A stretch of 64,000 nt of DNA from Lachnospiraceae bacterium (GCA_017526745.1 JAFXQX010000033.1:186001-250000); one strand, 5' to 3'. Counted from the first letter of the stretch, positions 25,848 to 35,266 are shown. Numbers and translations are program-made. The notes: generated from the letters alone by a model not told the origin.

Positions 25848-27311
25848 CTACATACCCTCATATACTTCACGTATGTATTCCTCAAACCTTACTTCCTTGT
25901 CGTAGAGCATGGCATGCCTTACGCAGTCCTGGGTCGTATATGCCATGCCCTTCTGGGACAGTATGGTATCGATAGCTGCGACAACTCCCTGGACGGAATT
26001 CCTCTCAACGGCTATACCGCATGAATCGTCGATCGATTCCGCACTTCCTCCCGATCTGTACGTGATGACCGGAGTGCCGCATGCGATAGCCTCTATGTTC
26101 GTTGTGGGGAACGTATCCTCAAGTGTCAGGTTGACGTATATGTCCGCCATAGAATAGAGTGCGGCAAGTTCCTCGACGCTGTCCGTATGTCCGATGCCGA
26201 TGATCGATTCGGGAAGCCGGCCCATCTGCTCGTCGTTCAGTCCCACGAGCACGATAACGCACCTTTCGTTAATGAGCTTGGAAAGGTTTACGAACTGCAT
26301 CAGGCCCTTCCTCGTTCTCCACGGGTTCGCAACCCCGAGAAGAACATTCTTGTTTCGAAGGTTGAGGCTGTTCCTTAATCTGAAAACGAGATTGTCGTCC
26401 CTTCTTTCTTCGGGTACCGGAGCAAACACCGACGTGTCTATTCCTGTAGGTACGACAACCGTATGGTACTGTCCGAGAAAAGACTGCTCCACGCGGGCCT
26501 TCAGCCACTGCGAAGGGGTGACTATCGTCAGATCGGAAAAACCGGTGAACAGTTCCTTCTTGTCCTCGTAGTTTTTCTGTGAATTGTCCTTTCCGATGGA
26601 TCTCGGATATTCGGCAAGCTGCTCGCATGCATAACATCCGTTTATCCACTTGGTGCAGCCGACATATTCAAAATGGGAACAGTGGCCCGTAAATGCCCAG
26701 CAGTCATGTAGGGTCCATATAACCCTGATGTCTGATTTTTTCAGGTATTCAAAAAGAACACGGATATTAAGATAATACCCATGAACGTTATGCAGATGGA
26801 TTATGTCGGGGGCAAACTCCTCTATGACGTTTATGAACTCGAGCGTTGCACGCTTTGAGTAAAACCCGTGACGATCGGTAAGTCTTGACAGAGCGCCGTG
26901 GATGTACACGTCCATATCCTGGCCTATGCGGTACGCATTCATCCCTTCCGGATGAGTGTCTCTTCCGTATGCGACCATGCATTCGTAACCGTTGGCGATG
27001 AGCGTGTTGTAAAGGCCTTCGACCAGCCTTCCGACCGAGCCCGTTCCGACAACGGTATTAACGAGCATCACCCTTCTCGTCTCGAGATGTCCCAGTGCTC
27101 TTCCGGTACGCTTTTCCTCTTTGGTATAAAGCAGTTCCGGCTCGGGATCAGTCATGCCCTGACCGATGAATTCGTTTTCTATGTTATTGTCAAGGGATAT
27201 CACGGAAATGTCGTTCTGTGCCATGATCATTTCCTGACGCTCCCGCTCGATCCTCTCCTGCTCGAGACGCCTTGCCTCGGCCAGGGGATCAAAAACAGTT
27301 CTCTTCTTCAT
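25848..27311 (-). CDS. Glycosyltransferase family 4 with N-terminal extension
   Basis: A 487-residue GT4 protein. The first about 78 residues are unusual: a highly charged helix (about 9-31, rich in Arg and Glu) and a flexible acidic segment precede the first Rossmann strand (Arg-Val-Met-Leu-Val-Asn-Thr). The core has His-Leu-His-Asn-Val-His-Gly, a Cys-rich stretch (Cys residues in about 205-235) found in WcaC-like enzymes, and the donor motif ending in Asn-Ile-Glu-Ala-Ile-Ala-Cys-Gly-Thr-Pro. It should act at the inner membrane face. It shares one base with the NeuA-PseG stop. The charged N-terminal helix could bind the membrane or a partner; that is a guess. Confidence 0.85.
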   Translation of the reverse strand: MKKRTVFDPLAEARRLEQERIERERQEMIMAQNDISVISLDNNIENEFIGQGMTDPEPELLYTKEEKRTGRALGHLETRRVMLVNTVVGTGSVGRLVEGLYNTLIANGYECMVAYGRDTHPEGMNAYRIGQDMDVYIHGALSRLTDRHGFYSKRATLEFINVIEEFAPDIIHLHNVHGYYLNIRVLFEYLKKSDIRVIWTLHDCWAFTGHCSHFEYVGCTKWINGCYACEQLAEYPRSIGKDNSQKNYEDKKELFTGFSDLTIVTPSQWLKARVEQSFLGQYHTVVVPTGIDTSVFAPVPEERRDDNLVFRLRNSLNLRNKNVLLGVANPWRTRKGLMQFVNLSKLINERCVIVLVGLNDEQMGRLPESIIGIGHTDSVEELAALYSMADIYVNLTLEDTFPTTNIEAIACGTPVITYRSGGSAESIDDSCGIAVERNSVQGVVAAIDTILSQKGMAYTTQDCVRHAMLYDKEVRFEEYIREVYEGM

Positions 27312-28975
27312 CAGTTATCCGTATTCTCGTCATCGTCATCGTTAAGGATAAGCTTGATGACGCGTTCATGTCCTTTTGAAAAATCCTTCTGAAGCTGGAG
27401 CTTTCTCATCTCGCGCCTAACGTTCGGGGTGGCAAGGAGCCATTCGATCGTCGAGATGACGGTCTCATCGTCGGTCTCGGAGCCGATGCCGAGATTGATG
27501 AACCCGTTCTGAATGCCCGCAAACACATGCTTTGCTTCCCTGTCGTTCTGTGCCAGCACGATAGCGGGAACTCCCATGCTCGCAAGCTCGTATACCGTGC
27601 GTCCCTGGCTTGTGATCGCAAGATCCATCTTTGCCATGTATGAGCTTACGCGCTTGACATCCTTGTGGACGAACACGTTGCAGTCTTCGCACGTTACGAT
27701 CCTGTCGGCATAAGGATATGCAAAGCCGAGAAGGAAATGAAACTTCACGTCGGGATGATCATCGTGAAGATTTTTGGCGATATTATACAGTCTTCCGGTA
27801 AGATCCGAAGGATCCGCACCGCCGAATATCACGAGTACGTTTTCGGCCTTTTCACAAAAATCCTTGGGATGCTCTTCAAGGAACTCGTCCCTGATGCAGA
27901 AATACCGGCTGCCGTAATACTCGTTATGAAGCTTGTCACCCTTTTCATAAAGGGCATTGATGACCGCATCGGCATACTTGGCGCCGGGGCCCACGTCCTC
28001 GAAGTTGACAACGCGGTTAACACGTTCGCTTACCATGCGCATATATTCACTCGATGTATCGAGTATATCGTTTACGAGTATGTCGGGTTTTTCTTCCTCA
28101 AGAACACGGATGAACTCATCGTCGTTCTCTATCCGGATGACCGGGAAGTTCGATTCTTTTATCTTTTCTATCCCTATATCCGAATCGGATGAAGCCGCAA
28201 AGACGACCTCGTGGCCCGTAAGCTTATAAGCGAGCGTCAGGCACCTGTAAACATGGCCCATGCCGACTGACCGTTTCCCGACCGTCCGAAACATTATCTT
28301 CTTGCGGCGGAGTATGTTCTCGCACAGCACCCAGTCCGAATATGTGTCTATATCGACCGCCTCATCCTCGGGTATCTCGAAGATGCTGACCTTTTGGCCG
28401 ATACGGCCTTCGGGGCTGACGCACTCCCTCCTGGTGATGAGGAATCCGCCGGTCTCAAGGTAGTTTGGCGGAAGCTGCTGAGAATTCAGTCTCTTTTCGT
28501 AGTTCTTGACGAATCTCCCTTCGCTGTCGACTCCCCATGACAGGTGCGGCTTATTTGTTGCGGAAAGCACCGTATCAAAGTCATGGGATTCAAAATACTC
28601 TATGGCTGCCTTGACCGTCGTCATCTTAAGCGTCGGGCTCGTTGCCTGCATGGTGATGACAGTATCGTATGTTTTGCCGGTAAGTTCTTCCATCCGGGAA
28701 AGAGCATGGTATATTACCGGATCGAGGGTAACCGTATCAGTTGCAAGCTCTGCGGGACGTGCGATAACCTCGACCCCGCGATTTTTAACGATGCCTCCGA
28801 GCTCCTCGTCATCCGTTGATACGGCAACGTCAACATCCATATGCCCGTCTTCCCTAAGCGCCTTGGCGTTTTCTATCGAATAGACTATAAGGGGCTGGCC
28901 GCACATGATGCGGACGTTCTTTCTCGGTATTCTTTTGGAACCTCCCCTTGCGGGGATAACTATAAGTGTCTTCAT
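27311..28975 (-). CDS. CMP-sugar synthetase fused to PseG-like hydrolase
   Basis: A 554-residue two-domain protein. Residues 1-225 form a NeuA/PseF cytidylyltransferase with Ile-Pro-Ala-Arg-Gly-Gly-Ser-Lys-Arg-Ile-Pro-Arg-Lys-Asn (7-20) and Ser-Thr-Asp-Asp (53-56). Residues about 227-540 are like PseG, the UDP-linked altrose-type sugar hydrolase: Gly-Met-Gly-His-Val-Tyr-Arg-Cys (238-245) with the expected catalytic His241, and a GT-B-like C-terminal half. Fusing the UDP-removing and CMP-adding steps places the enzymes before and after NeuB in one chain. It overlaps the flippase gene by four bases. A nonulosonic acid (pseudaminic-like) is likely; which one is open because PseB, PseC and PseH are not in the window. 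Confidence 0.88.
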   Translation of the reverse strand: MKTLIVIPARGGSKRIPRKNVRIMCGQPLIVYSIENAKALREDGHMDVDVAVSTDDEELGGIVKNRGVEVIARPAELATDTVTLDPVIYHALSRMEELTGKTYDTVITMQATSPTLKMTTVKAAIEYFESHDFDTVLSATNKPHLSWGVDSEGRFVKNYEKRLNSQQLPPNYLETGGFLITRRECVSPEGRIGQKVSIFEIPEDEAVDIDTYSDWVLCENILRRKKIMFRTVGKRSVGMGHVYRCLTLAYKLTGHEVVFAASSDSDIGIEKIKESNFPVIRIENDDEFIRVLEEEKPDILVNDILDTSSEYMRMVSERVNRVVNFEDVGPGAKYADAVINALYEKGDKLHNEYYGSRYFCIRDEFLEEHPKDFCEKAENVLVIFGGADPSDLTGRLYNIAKNLHDDHPDVKFHFLLGFAYPYADRIVTCEDCNVFVHKDVKRVSSYMAKMDLAITSQGRTVYELASMGVPAIVLAQNDREAKHVFAGIQNGFINLGIGSETDDETVISTIEWLLATPNVRREMRKLQLQKDFSKGHERVIKLILNDDDDENTDN

Positions 28976-30426
28976 GATGTTTTGTGCAAAAACCGCTTTT
29001 TCACATAATTAATCAGCGTAATTATATCACGTCTGTTTATAAAAGCAAAAACGCCGGATATAGCCAGGGCAAGACCATATCTTATGACCGCAGGCCGTAT
29101 CCCGTCGCCGTACAGGTTAAGGAAGGCTATGCCTATAAATATCATTATGAGCATGGCAAGAAACATATACAGATCATCATATACTTTCTCTTTTAATATG
29201 AAACATGCCATGATATAGTGCATGACCATCAGTATCAGATAGCTTGCAAGCGTCGTATATGCTGCTGCGATATAACCGTACTTCGGGATAAAGGCGGCAT
29301 TTAATGCCCAGTTGATCGCGGCGGCCGCACATGAGCCTATAGCAATGAACGTTGTCTTCTTGCAGAAGATCTCGACGTTGACGTAGTTCGTGTAGAAGTA
29401 CTGGGCGAGCGTTCCAAGGACTATCGGAGGCACGACGTATTTGGCGATCCAGTAGGACCTGTTTGCGATCGAAAGGACCATCAGCGCTTCGGGAGCTGCA
29501 ACGATGAAGGCAAACGACAGGAAACATCCGAGAAGGACGAGCTTCTTCTGTATGATCTTCACCCTTTCCCGGTTCCCGGAAAACAAGGTCTCGTTAAACC
29601 ACGGAAGCCATGCCTGGCCGATCGCATTCGTAAATATCATCAGAAGCGTCGCAAATGAATAGCCGAATATGTACAGTCCCGAGGGTGCATCGCCGAGTAT
29701 GTCCTTGATCATGATCCTGTCCATCTGCGCAAGGAGGATAAGGGCAAGGCCGTGGGGTATCATCGGAAGGCCGATCTTAAGGGCATACGTCCAGTAGGTT
29801 TTGTTGTAGAATACCCTTCCCTTGACTATGAAGCGGATATAGAACACGATGCCCATAAGAGCCGTCGGGATGATGACGCCGAGTATCTTACCGATGTACC
29901 TGCTGTCGCTCCACAGAAGCATCAGCGTTATGGACAGGGTCACCTGGCCTACAACGGTTATGACAGATATGAGGATGTTCTCTTTGTACCGGTACTCATA
30001 CCGGCACTTCTGCATCATGTATTCGACCGAAGGAGATACGCACAGATATGCGAACAGCCCCACCGCGAGCGGGACCTCGTAATGGATCCATGCGGCAAGG
30101 CTTTCCCTGAATATGAAGGCAAAAGCTAGAAGGATCAGTCCGAACGAGCTCGACAGGCCCTGAAGTGCCGACATGTACTCGTCAAACTTATCGGGAAAAT
30201 CAAGTTTGGCACGGCCTATCGAATATACGACGCACAGGCACGCGAACACGTTGAAGACGTCTATCCATGAATTGTATGTATTGGCCTTTCCGTAGTCAGC
30301 CGTGGTAAGCATTCCCGTGTAGATCGGGGTCGTGATGATGGCAACCGCTCTTATCGAAACGTTCGCTATCGTGTACCAGATGCCTGACTTGACGGCACGG
30401 CTGCCTGTGGCGGTATTATCACTCAT
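28972..30426 (-). CDS. Oligosaccharide flippase (Wzx-like), copy 2
   Basis: A 484-residue membrane protein with about 12-14 helices and the N-terminal signature of the polysaccharide flippase family (Ser-Gly-Ile-Trp-Tyr-Thr...Thr-Pro-Ile-Tyr-Thr). It should flip an undecaprenyl-linked repeat unit. It overlaps neuB by eight bases upstream and the NeuA-PseG gene by four bases downstream, so it is co-translated with the nonulosonate genes and may flip a unit carrying that acid. Link to a specific substrate is inference from gene order. Confidence 0.88.
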   Translation of the reverse strand: MSDNTATGSRAVKSGIWYTIANVSIRAVAIITTPIYTGMLTTADYGKANTYNSWIDVFNVFACLCVVYSIGRAKLDFPDKFDEYMSALQGLSSSFGLILLAFAFIFRESLAAWIHYEVPLAVGLFAYLCVSPSVEYMMQKCRYEYRYKENILISVITVVGQVTLSITLMLLWSDSRYIGKILGVIIPTALMGIVFYIRFIVKGRVFYNKTYWTYALKIGLPMIPHGLALILLAQMDRIMIKDILGDAPSGLYIFGYSFATLLMIFTNAIGQAWLPWFNETLFSGNRERVKIIQKKLVLLGCFLSFAFIVAAPEALMVLSIANRSYWIAKYVVPPIVLGTLAQYFYTNYVNVEIFCKKTTFIAIGSCAAAAINWALNAAFIPKYGYIAAAYTTLASYLILMVMHYIMACFILKEKVYDDLYMFLAMLIMIFIGIAFLNLYGDGIRPAVIRYGLALAISGVFAFINRRDIITLINYVKKRFLHKTS

Positions 30427-31495
30427 GGGACAGCATGCTCTCCTGTATGATCGTATCGTCCTTAATATCCGTTGCGGCCCTGCATCCGATCACCTTATCG
30501 ATGTCGGCCGGGGATATGCCTGTTCCGGGGCGCTTTGCCGTAAGCATTTCCTTCGTGATCACAGTCCCTTTTGAAATATCACATGCGCTAACGACCGAAC
30601 GTCTGGCGTTGGCCCTTGCGGCGCCTTCCGTATCAAGGCATTTAAGTGATCCGTCGCCGCGTATCATGTCCATGCGCTCTATCGATGCCAGGATAGCTCT
30701 TGCATCATCGGGATCCATTGCATGATAGTGATCGTTGCCCTTAAGCGTCTTGTCAAGCGTGAAGTGTTTTTCCACGAGCTGTGCGCCGAGGTTATATGCG
30801 CACTTGATGATATCGCACTCTTTGGTGGGCTTCGTATGATCGGAATATCCGATATAAAGGTCCGGATATCTGCTCTTTAGTGTTGCGATCTTGTTGAGGT
30901 TTGCATCCTCAAGAGGTGTCGGGTATTCGAGCACGCAGTGAAGGAGCGTGATCTTTTTGTCGTTGTTTCTTCTGATCGCATCGACCGCACGGTCTATCTC
31001 ATCCTCGTTTGATGCGCCTACCGACAGGAGAATGGGCTTGTTCTTCTTCGCCTGATATTCGATGAAGGGGATATTGGACAGATCCGATGAGGATATCTTG
31101 TAGACGTTCATAAGAGCGTCAAGATAATCGGCGGACTCGATATCAAATGCGGTCGAGAGGAACTCGATCCCGAGCTCATCCGAGTATTCGCAAAGCCCCT
31201 TGTACTCGTTGTATCCGAAGCTGTCGAACTTCGTAAACAGCTCATACTGCGACCTTGTCGGTTCCTCGGTGATATCCCAGTAATACGGGCTGTCCTTGGC
31301 GGCAAGCGTTCCGGCCTTGTATGTCTGGAACTTGACCGCATGGATGCCCGCATCCGCAGCTTCCTTGATCATGAGCTTTGCCGCATCCATATCGGAGATG
31401 CCGCGCTGCTTTGCAATATCGTAGTAATTGACGCCGATCTCGGCGATGAGTACAAACTGCCCTTTCTCAAGGCGATTCATTATCGTACCGGTCAT
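30419..31495 (-). CDS. neuB: N-acetylneuraminate/pseudaminate synthase family protein
   Basis: A 358-residue enzyme: a TIM barrel (about 15-270) followed by a SAF/antifreeze-like domain (about 296-355). NeuB-type enzymes condense phosphoenolpyruvate with an N-acetylated hexose to form a nine-carbon acid. His-containing segments Leu-Leu-His-Cys, Tyr-Ser-Asp-His-Thr and Glu-Lys-His-Phe-Thr match the metal and substrate sites of the family. The first loop reads Glu-Ile-Gly-Val-Asn-Tyr, where many members have Asn-His; this variant is unusual. A GAGGGA ribosome site precedes the ATG. With the NeuA-PseG fusion this is the core of nonulosonate synthesis; whether it is a NeuB, PseI or LegI cannot be settled here. 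Confidence 0.9.
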   Translation of the reverse strand: MTGTIMNRLEKGQFVLIAEIGVNYYDIAKQRGISDMDAAKLMIKEAADAGIHAVKFQTYKAGTLAAKDSPYYWDITEEPTRSQYELFTKFDSFGYNEYKGLCEYSDELGIEFLSTAFDIESADYLDALMNVYKISSSDLSNIPFIEYQAKKNKPILLSVGASNEDEIDRAVDAIRRNNDKKITLLHCVLEYPTPLEDANLNKIATLKSRYPDLYIGYSDHTKPTKECDIIKCAYNLGAQLVEKHFTLDKTLKGNDHYHAMDPDDARAILASIERMDMIRGDGSLKCLDTEGAARANARRSVVSACDISKGTVITKEMLTAKRPGTGISPADIDKVIGCRAATDIKDDTIIQESMLSHE

Positions 31496-31518
31496 AATTT
31501 CCCTCGCATATCATTATT

Positions 31519-31559
31519 GTGGAACGGTGGAACGATAAGGACCGTCCCCACCGTTCCAC
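31519..31559. repeat. REP-like inverted repeat, copy 1
   Basis: Two perfect 12-base arms, GTGGAACGGTGG and its complement, enclose a 17-base loop. The right half (31539-31560) matches 20 of 22 positions of the palindrome at 62479-62507, so the two belong to one dispersed family. It lies in the 74-bp gap between the KpsC-like gene and neuB, one of the few real gaps in the array, and may attenuate or stabilise the mRNA there. GTCCCCAC-GTTCCAC palindromes of this kind are known in many genomes as REP-like elements mobilised by Y1-type transposases; no such transposase is in the window. Confidence 0.75.
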
Positions 31560-31569
31560 TGTCTCATGT

Positions 31570-33198
31570 TCAAAGGTCGGAGATGAAGTATCCGTCGGCC
31601 AGGGCTTTTTGGTAATTTGCCCAGCCTTTCTCATAGAAATCGATGAGCTCGTTCAACATATCGTCGAACTCCTGTGTACGCTCGCGTTTTCCCGCAAATA
31701 TCTCGTCTGCCTGGTCCATGAGTTCGAATATCCGAACTTCGGATCCGGCACGCTTTACCGCTTCGACATAGCATGCGGCGGAGTGGAGTGAGTCGACCGG
31801 ACCGAAGGAGCGTATCGCACCTTCAAGCTGGTCGAATGATGTGATCCTTGTAATGCCGTCGATAAGTGCAAACGGCACGTTTCCGAATATGATCGAGCGC
31901 TTGCCTAAAAGCGCCGATTCATATGCGGCTGTACCCGTGATCGTGACCACGCCTTTTGCTTTCATGATCCAAGGCTTCGGATCCTTGTAATAATTGATCT
32001 GCACAAGGCGGACGTTGTGTATCTCCTTGACCTTTTTGTAGAATTCAAATCCTCTTTCTCCAAGCATCGCCTGATGCTCTTTGACATACAGTTTCCAGCC
32101 GATCGGAAGGGCTTTTGAGACCTGTTCGATCAGGTTTAATTCGTCCACATAGTATGAGGCCTTGACGAACACCGAGGATTCCGGGATCAGATGGAGCGGC
32201 ATCAGCACGTAATCCTCTCCCTCGACCGGGTCCTCAAAGTATTTGTTCCTGCCGTACAGATACCTCTTTTTAAGCTCCTCTTCAAGATAGTAACGGATGT
32301 ACGGAAGCGACGGTGCATAGAGCATCGGGCTCTTTTTCTTGAGCTTAAGGTTATGCTTCCTTATGTCCATGTCATAGAAGTACTCGAGCTTGCCGTGCAT
32401 CACACGGGCGATCCATATGAGTGAATCCCTCTCGTACTTGGATGTGACTGACCCGGCGAACTCGTTGTTCATTATCGAATTCTTCTGCCGGTAATCCTCA
32501 ACATACCGGATGCTCTCTTTGATCTCTTCTTCGGGAAGAGCCTTGATCTCATCAAACAGCTTAACAAAATACGGGTCGATCCCGAACGAGTTCTGGAAGC
32601 TGGGGTACTTGTAATATCCGAGCTTGGAATACTCTATGGTCATGCACGGGATCTTCTTCTTGTAGCATACCTCGGCAAGGATAGTGCGCTGCAGTTCGGC
32701 ATTGTCGGTGTCAAATATGACATCGGGCTTAAATTCCTCGATGATCCCTATGATCTTTTTGTAGTTAAGCTCCAGCCAGTAAAGGTTCTCGGCATAGCTT
32801 GTGACCTTCCAGTACATGCGCCAGTGATAATGCCTCGTGTTCATCTGCGAACTCATAAGCTGCATGTTGAGGTTCTTGTAATGGCAGTACTCCTCTTCGA
32901 TCATGTTAAGGTAATCAAGATCGTACGGCTTATCGCTTTTTGAAAGGCCGTCTATAAACTGCTCGCATATATCGCGGACATCATAGAGCTTTATGTCGGG
33001 AACGAGCTTTTTGAACTCGTAATAGGTATGCTCGTTGTAATATGTCTTGTTGTAGCTGCACTCACTGGACATGATGAAAAATGCCGCAACATCGTTGTCC
33101 TCCTTCAGCTTCTCGGCAAGAAACCACAGAGGCTTGCAGTAGGTCTCGCGGCATATCATAAGTATCTTTTTGTTCTTAAAGGATGTATCTTTTAACAT
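31570..33198 (-). CDS. KpsC/KpsS-like capsule polysaccharide protein
   Basis: A 542-residue soluble protein. The C-terminal part (about 310-460) resembles the Capsule_synth family (KpsC/KpsS/LipB): a Lys-Glu-His element followed by Ile-Thr-Gly-Thr-Ala-Ala-Tyr-Glu-Ser-Ala-Leu-Leu-Gly-Lys, where the Gly-Thr...Glu...Gly-Lys pattern is diagnostic. Classic KpsC/S are Kdo transferases in ABC-dependent Gram-negative capsules; no Kdo genes are seen here, so the name does not give the sugar. It may transfer the nonulosonic acid made next door, since the gene lies directly upstream of neuB. The N-terminal 250 residues are divergent. The start shares one base with the GT2 stop. Confidence 0.72.
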   Translation of the reverse strand: MLKDTSFKNKKILMICRETYCKPLWFLAEKLKEDNDVAAFFIMSSECSYNKTYYNEHTYYEFKKLVPDIKLYDVRDICEQFIDGLSKSDKPYDLDYLNMIEEEYCHYKNLNMQLMSSQMNTRHYHWRMYWKVTSYAENLYWLELNYKKIIGIIEEFKPDVIFDTDNAELQRTILAEVCYKKKIPCMTIEYSKLGYYKYPSFQNSFGIDPYFVKLFDEIKALPEEEIKESIRYVEDYRQKNSIMNNEFAGSVTSKYERDSLIWIARVMHGKLEYFYDMDIRKHNLKLKKKSPMLYAPSLPYIRYYLEEELKKRYLYGRNKYFEDPVEGEDYVLMPLHLIPESSVFVKASYYVDELNLIEQVSKALPIGWKLYVKEHQAMLGERGFEFYKKVKEIHNVRLVQINYYKDPKPWIMKAKGVVTITGTAAYESALLGKRSIIFGNVPFALIDGITRITSFDQLEGAIRSFGPVDSLHSAACYVEAVKRAGSEVRIFELMDQADEIFAGKRERTQEFDDMLNELIDFYEKGWANYQKALADGYFISDL

Positions 33199-34163
33199 CA
33201 GGGAAATCTCTCCAGCGTATTGGCACTGTTTGTCTGCCGAATCTTCGTATAAAGTTTAAGTAAGCATTTAATGCGGACCGCGGCAAATGATTTCAGCCGA
33301 AGGCTTCTTCCCACAAGAGGGTTCGGCGATGCGGAAAGGCTTATGATCTTATCCGTGTACCTCTTAAGATCCCCCCGGTCGGGTATGTCTGATACAAGCT
33401 CGTTTTGTACCGCCGTTATCATCTCGTAGAGCATGAATCTGTTGCACTCGTTTTTCAGTTCCGGATGCTCTTTCATTATGAACTCTTCGAGAAGAAGGTT
33501 TGCCTCGACATTGTTTCGTACCATGCCGCTCTTCTTGGAGTTACTGCCGCTGCGCTCGCGGAAATGGTACATCGGCGTCGGATCGTATACGACCGTATCT
33601 GCCGCCGACAGAAGTCGGTCAACGACTATACGGTCCTCGACCGTGATGTCCGTCCTGAACCGGAGACCCTCAAATATCTTCTTCGAATACAGCTTGTCCC
33701 AGCAGTGAAGGAAGAACCCGTCATTTCCCAGAGTTACGGCAACCGCTTCACTGCCCGTCATAACGCGCGGATCACCGGGCGTATCGGAAAGGGTCGCATT
33801 TACGTACTCGTAAAATCGTCCGCAGACTGCTATGTCGGCATCATATTTCTTCATATGCCCCAGAAGGCGTTCATACATTCCGGGCTCTATGTAATCGTCG
33901 GGATCGACAAATCCGAGATATTCTCCGGAAACTTCGGCAAGGCCGCGGTTTCTCGCATCGGCTATACCGTCCGGCGGTGCGATGATAAGCTTTATCCTGT
34001 CATCTTTTGCGGCATACTGCCTGCATATTTCTACGCTTCCGTCATGTCCTTCGGAAGCAACTATTATAAGCTCGATGTCGCCGTATGTCTGGTCGAGCAC
34101 ACTCTTTATACCCTGTTCGACATAACGCCCGACATCATAAACTATCATTACAATGCTGATCAT
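33198..34163 (-). CDS. Glycosyltransferase family 2
   Basis: A 321-residue GT2. The N-terminal domain has Ile-Ser-Ile-Val-Met-Ile-Val-Tyr and the metal motif Asp-Pro-Asp-Asp-Tyr, and a Thr-Val-Glu-Asp-Arg segment (about residue 170) in the place of the catalytic-base Glu-Asp. A helical C-terminal part (about 220-321) is of the type seen in capsule GT2 proteins. It probably adds a sugar to the repeat unit in the cytoplasm. It overlaps the WbsX gene by 29 bp. Donor and acceptor are unknown. Confidence 0.88.
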   Translation of the reverse strand: MISIVMIVYDVGRYVEQGIKSVLDQTYGDIELIIVASEGHDGSVEICRQYAAKDDRIKLIIAPPDGIADARNRGLAEVSGEYLGFVDPDDYIEPGMYERLLGHMKKYDADIAVCGRFYEYVNATLSDTPGDPRVMTGSEAVAVTLGNDGFFLHCWDKLYSKKIFEGLRFRTDITVEDRIVVDRLLSAADTVVYDPTPMYHFRERSGSNSKKSGMVRNNVEANLLLEEFIMKEHPELKNECNRFMLYEMITAVQNELVSDIPDRGDLKRYTDKIISLSASPNPLVGRSLRLKSFAAVRIKCLLKLYTKIRQTNSANTLERFP

Positions 34164-35247
34164 CTGTTGTCCTTTTTACCGCTTCAAGATATGCATACCG
34201 GCGGCTTTCGTCAGGTTCGATGAATGCGCCCTCTCCCCATTCATTCCATGCGTTAACATAGACAAAATCGACCGCATGTCCTTCGACCTTTTTCTTAAGG
34301 ATCCCAAGCGACTCTTCAAAAAGAGCGGGCGACGTATTCATATATACAAGGCCCTTGTGGCCGCGCCTTGGTGTATTATCCCAGTCGGGGATGATGCCGG
34401 GAAATTCGTTTTCGGCATATTGGCGGCTTGTGATCGATCGCATGATACGCCTTGCATCGACCCTTCGCTCAAGTATGCTGCCAAAGCGGTTTCCGAAGAG
34501 GCGGTTTCGAAGCGACCTTACATATGTCAGGCCGTAATATGAGATATTTCCCAACAATCCCAGATCGTACTTGAGTGTATAGCCGGGCTCAAAATAGTAG
34601 TAGGCATCGATAAGGCCGCTTCTGTCATCCGAGCCTGCCGCAGTCTTTCCGGAAATGATGTAAACGCCGTCAAATCCGGCCTCGCACGCCCATCTGTTGA
34701 ACGCTTTCGACATTTCCTCAAAACACGGTATGTCAAAAGTCTTGTATATCTGCCACACCGGCCTGTTATCTATCTTGATGTATCTTCTGTCTTTAAAAAA
34801 CGGAAGAAGGTAATCAAAATACTTCTTCCAGTCACTTTCATCCCCGTATTCCTGAGCGATGAGCACCTGATCGGACTGGCCGTACCACGTCCTCGTCCAT
34901 GTCTCGTTGGCCCAGCATATATTGTATCTGATGTCGATCGAAGGATTTTCAAGAAGTGCGCGAAGCGGCTTGTCCATAAGCGTCTTGCCGTTAAAGTAAT
35001 ACTGGTATATCGAAAAACCGTATACACCGTACTGTTTGGCAAGTTCGGCCTGGCGGGTAAGAGTTCTTACCGCATCGGCGTCAAGGTCATAATAGTCGCC
35101 GTCAAGAGGGACTCTGGGCTGGTCGTGACCTTTAAAAAGCGGGGCCGCCTTCCTGACCGCGACCCATTCCGTATATCCTTTGCCCCACCACTTATCGTTC
35201 TCGGGGAACGTATGGAACTGGGGCAGATACATGCACATTACTTTCAT
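34135..35247 (-). CDS. WbsX family (GH99-like) protein
   Basis: A 370-residue protein with the WbsX/GH99-like barrel: a start Tyr-Leu-Pro-Gln-Phe-His, then Trp-Trp-Gly-Lys-Gly-Tyr-Thr-Glu-Trp, Cys-Trp-Ala-Asn-Glu-Thr-Trp-Thr-Arg (about 109-117), and a C-terminal Asn-Ala-Trp-Asn-Glu-Trp-Gly-Glu-Gly (about 340-348). WbsX proteins occur in O-antigen and capsule loci and are thought to be glycosyltransferases or glycan-processing enzymes; the fold is related to endo-mannanases. There is no signal peptide, so it should be cytoplasmic. Its 29-bp overlap with the next GT2 gene suggests coupled expression. The activity itself is unproven for most of the family. Confidence 0.85.
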   Translation of the reverse strand: MKVMCMYLPQFHTFPENDKWWGKGYTEWVAVRKAAPLFKGHDQPRVPLDGDYYDLDADAVRTLTRQAELAKQYGVYGFSIYQYYFNGKTLMDKPLRALLENPSIDIRYNICWANETWTRTWYGQSDQVLIAQEYGDESDWKKYFDYLLPFFKDRRYIKIDNRPVWQIYKTFDIPCFEEMSKAFNRWACEAGFDGVYIISGKTAAGSDDRSGLIDAYYYFEPGYTLKYDLGLLGNISYYGLTYVRSLRNRLFGNRFGSILERRVDARRIMRSITSRQYAENEFPGIIPDWDNTPRRGHKGLVYMNTSPALFEESLGILKKKVEGHAVDFVYVNAWNEWGEGAFIEPDESRRYAYLEAVKRTTDDQHCNDSL

Positions 35248-35266
35248 GATCTCTCCGGCAGGATAG

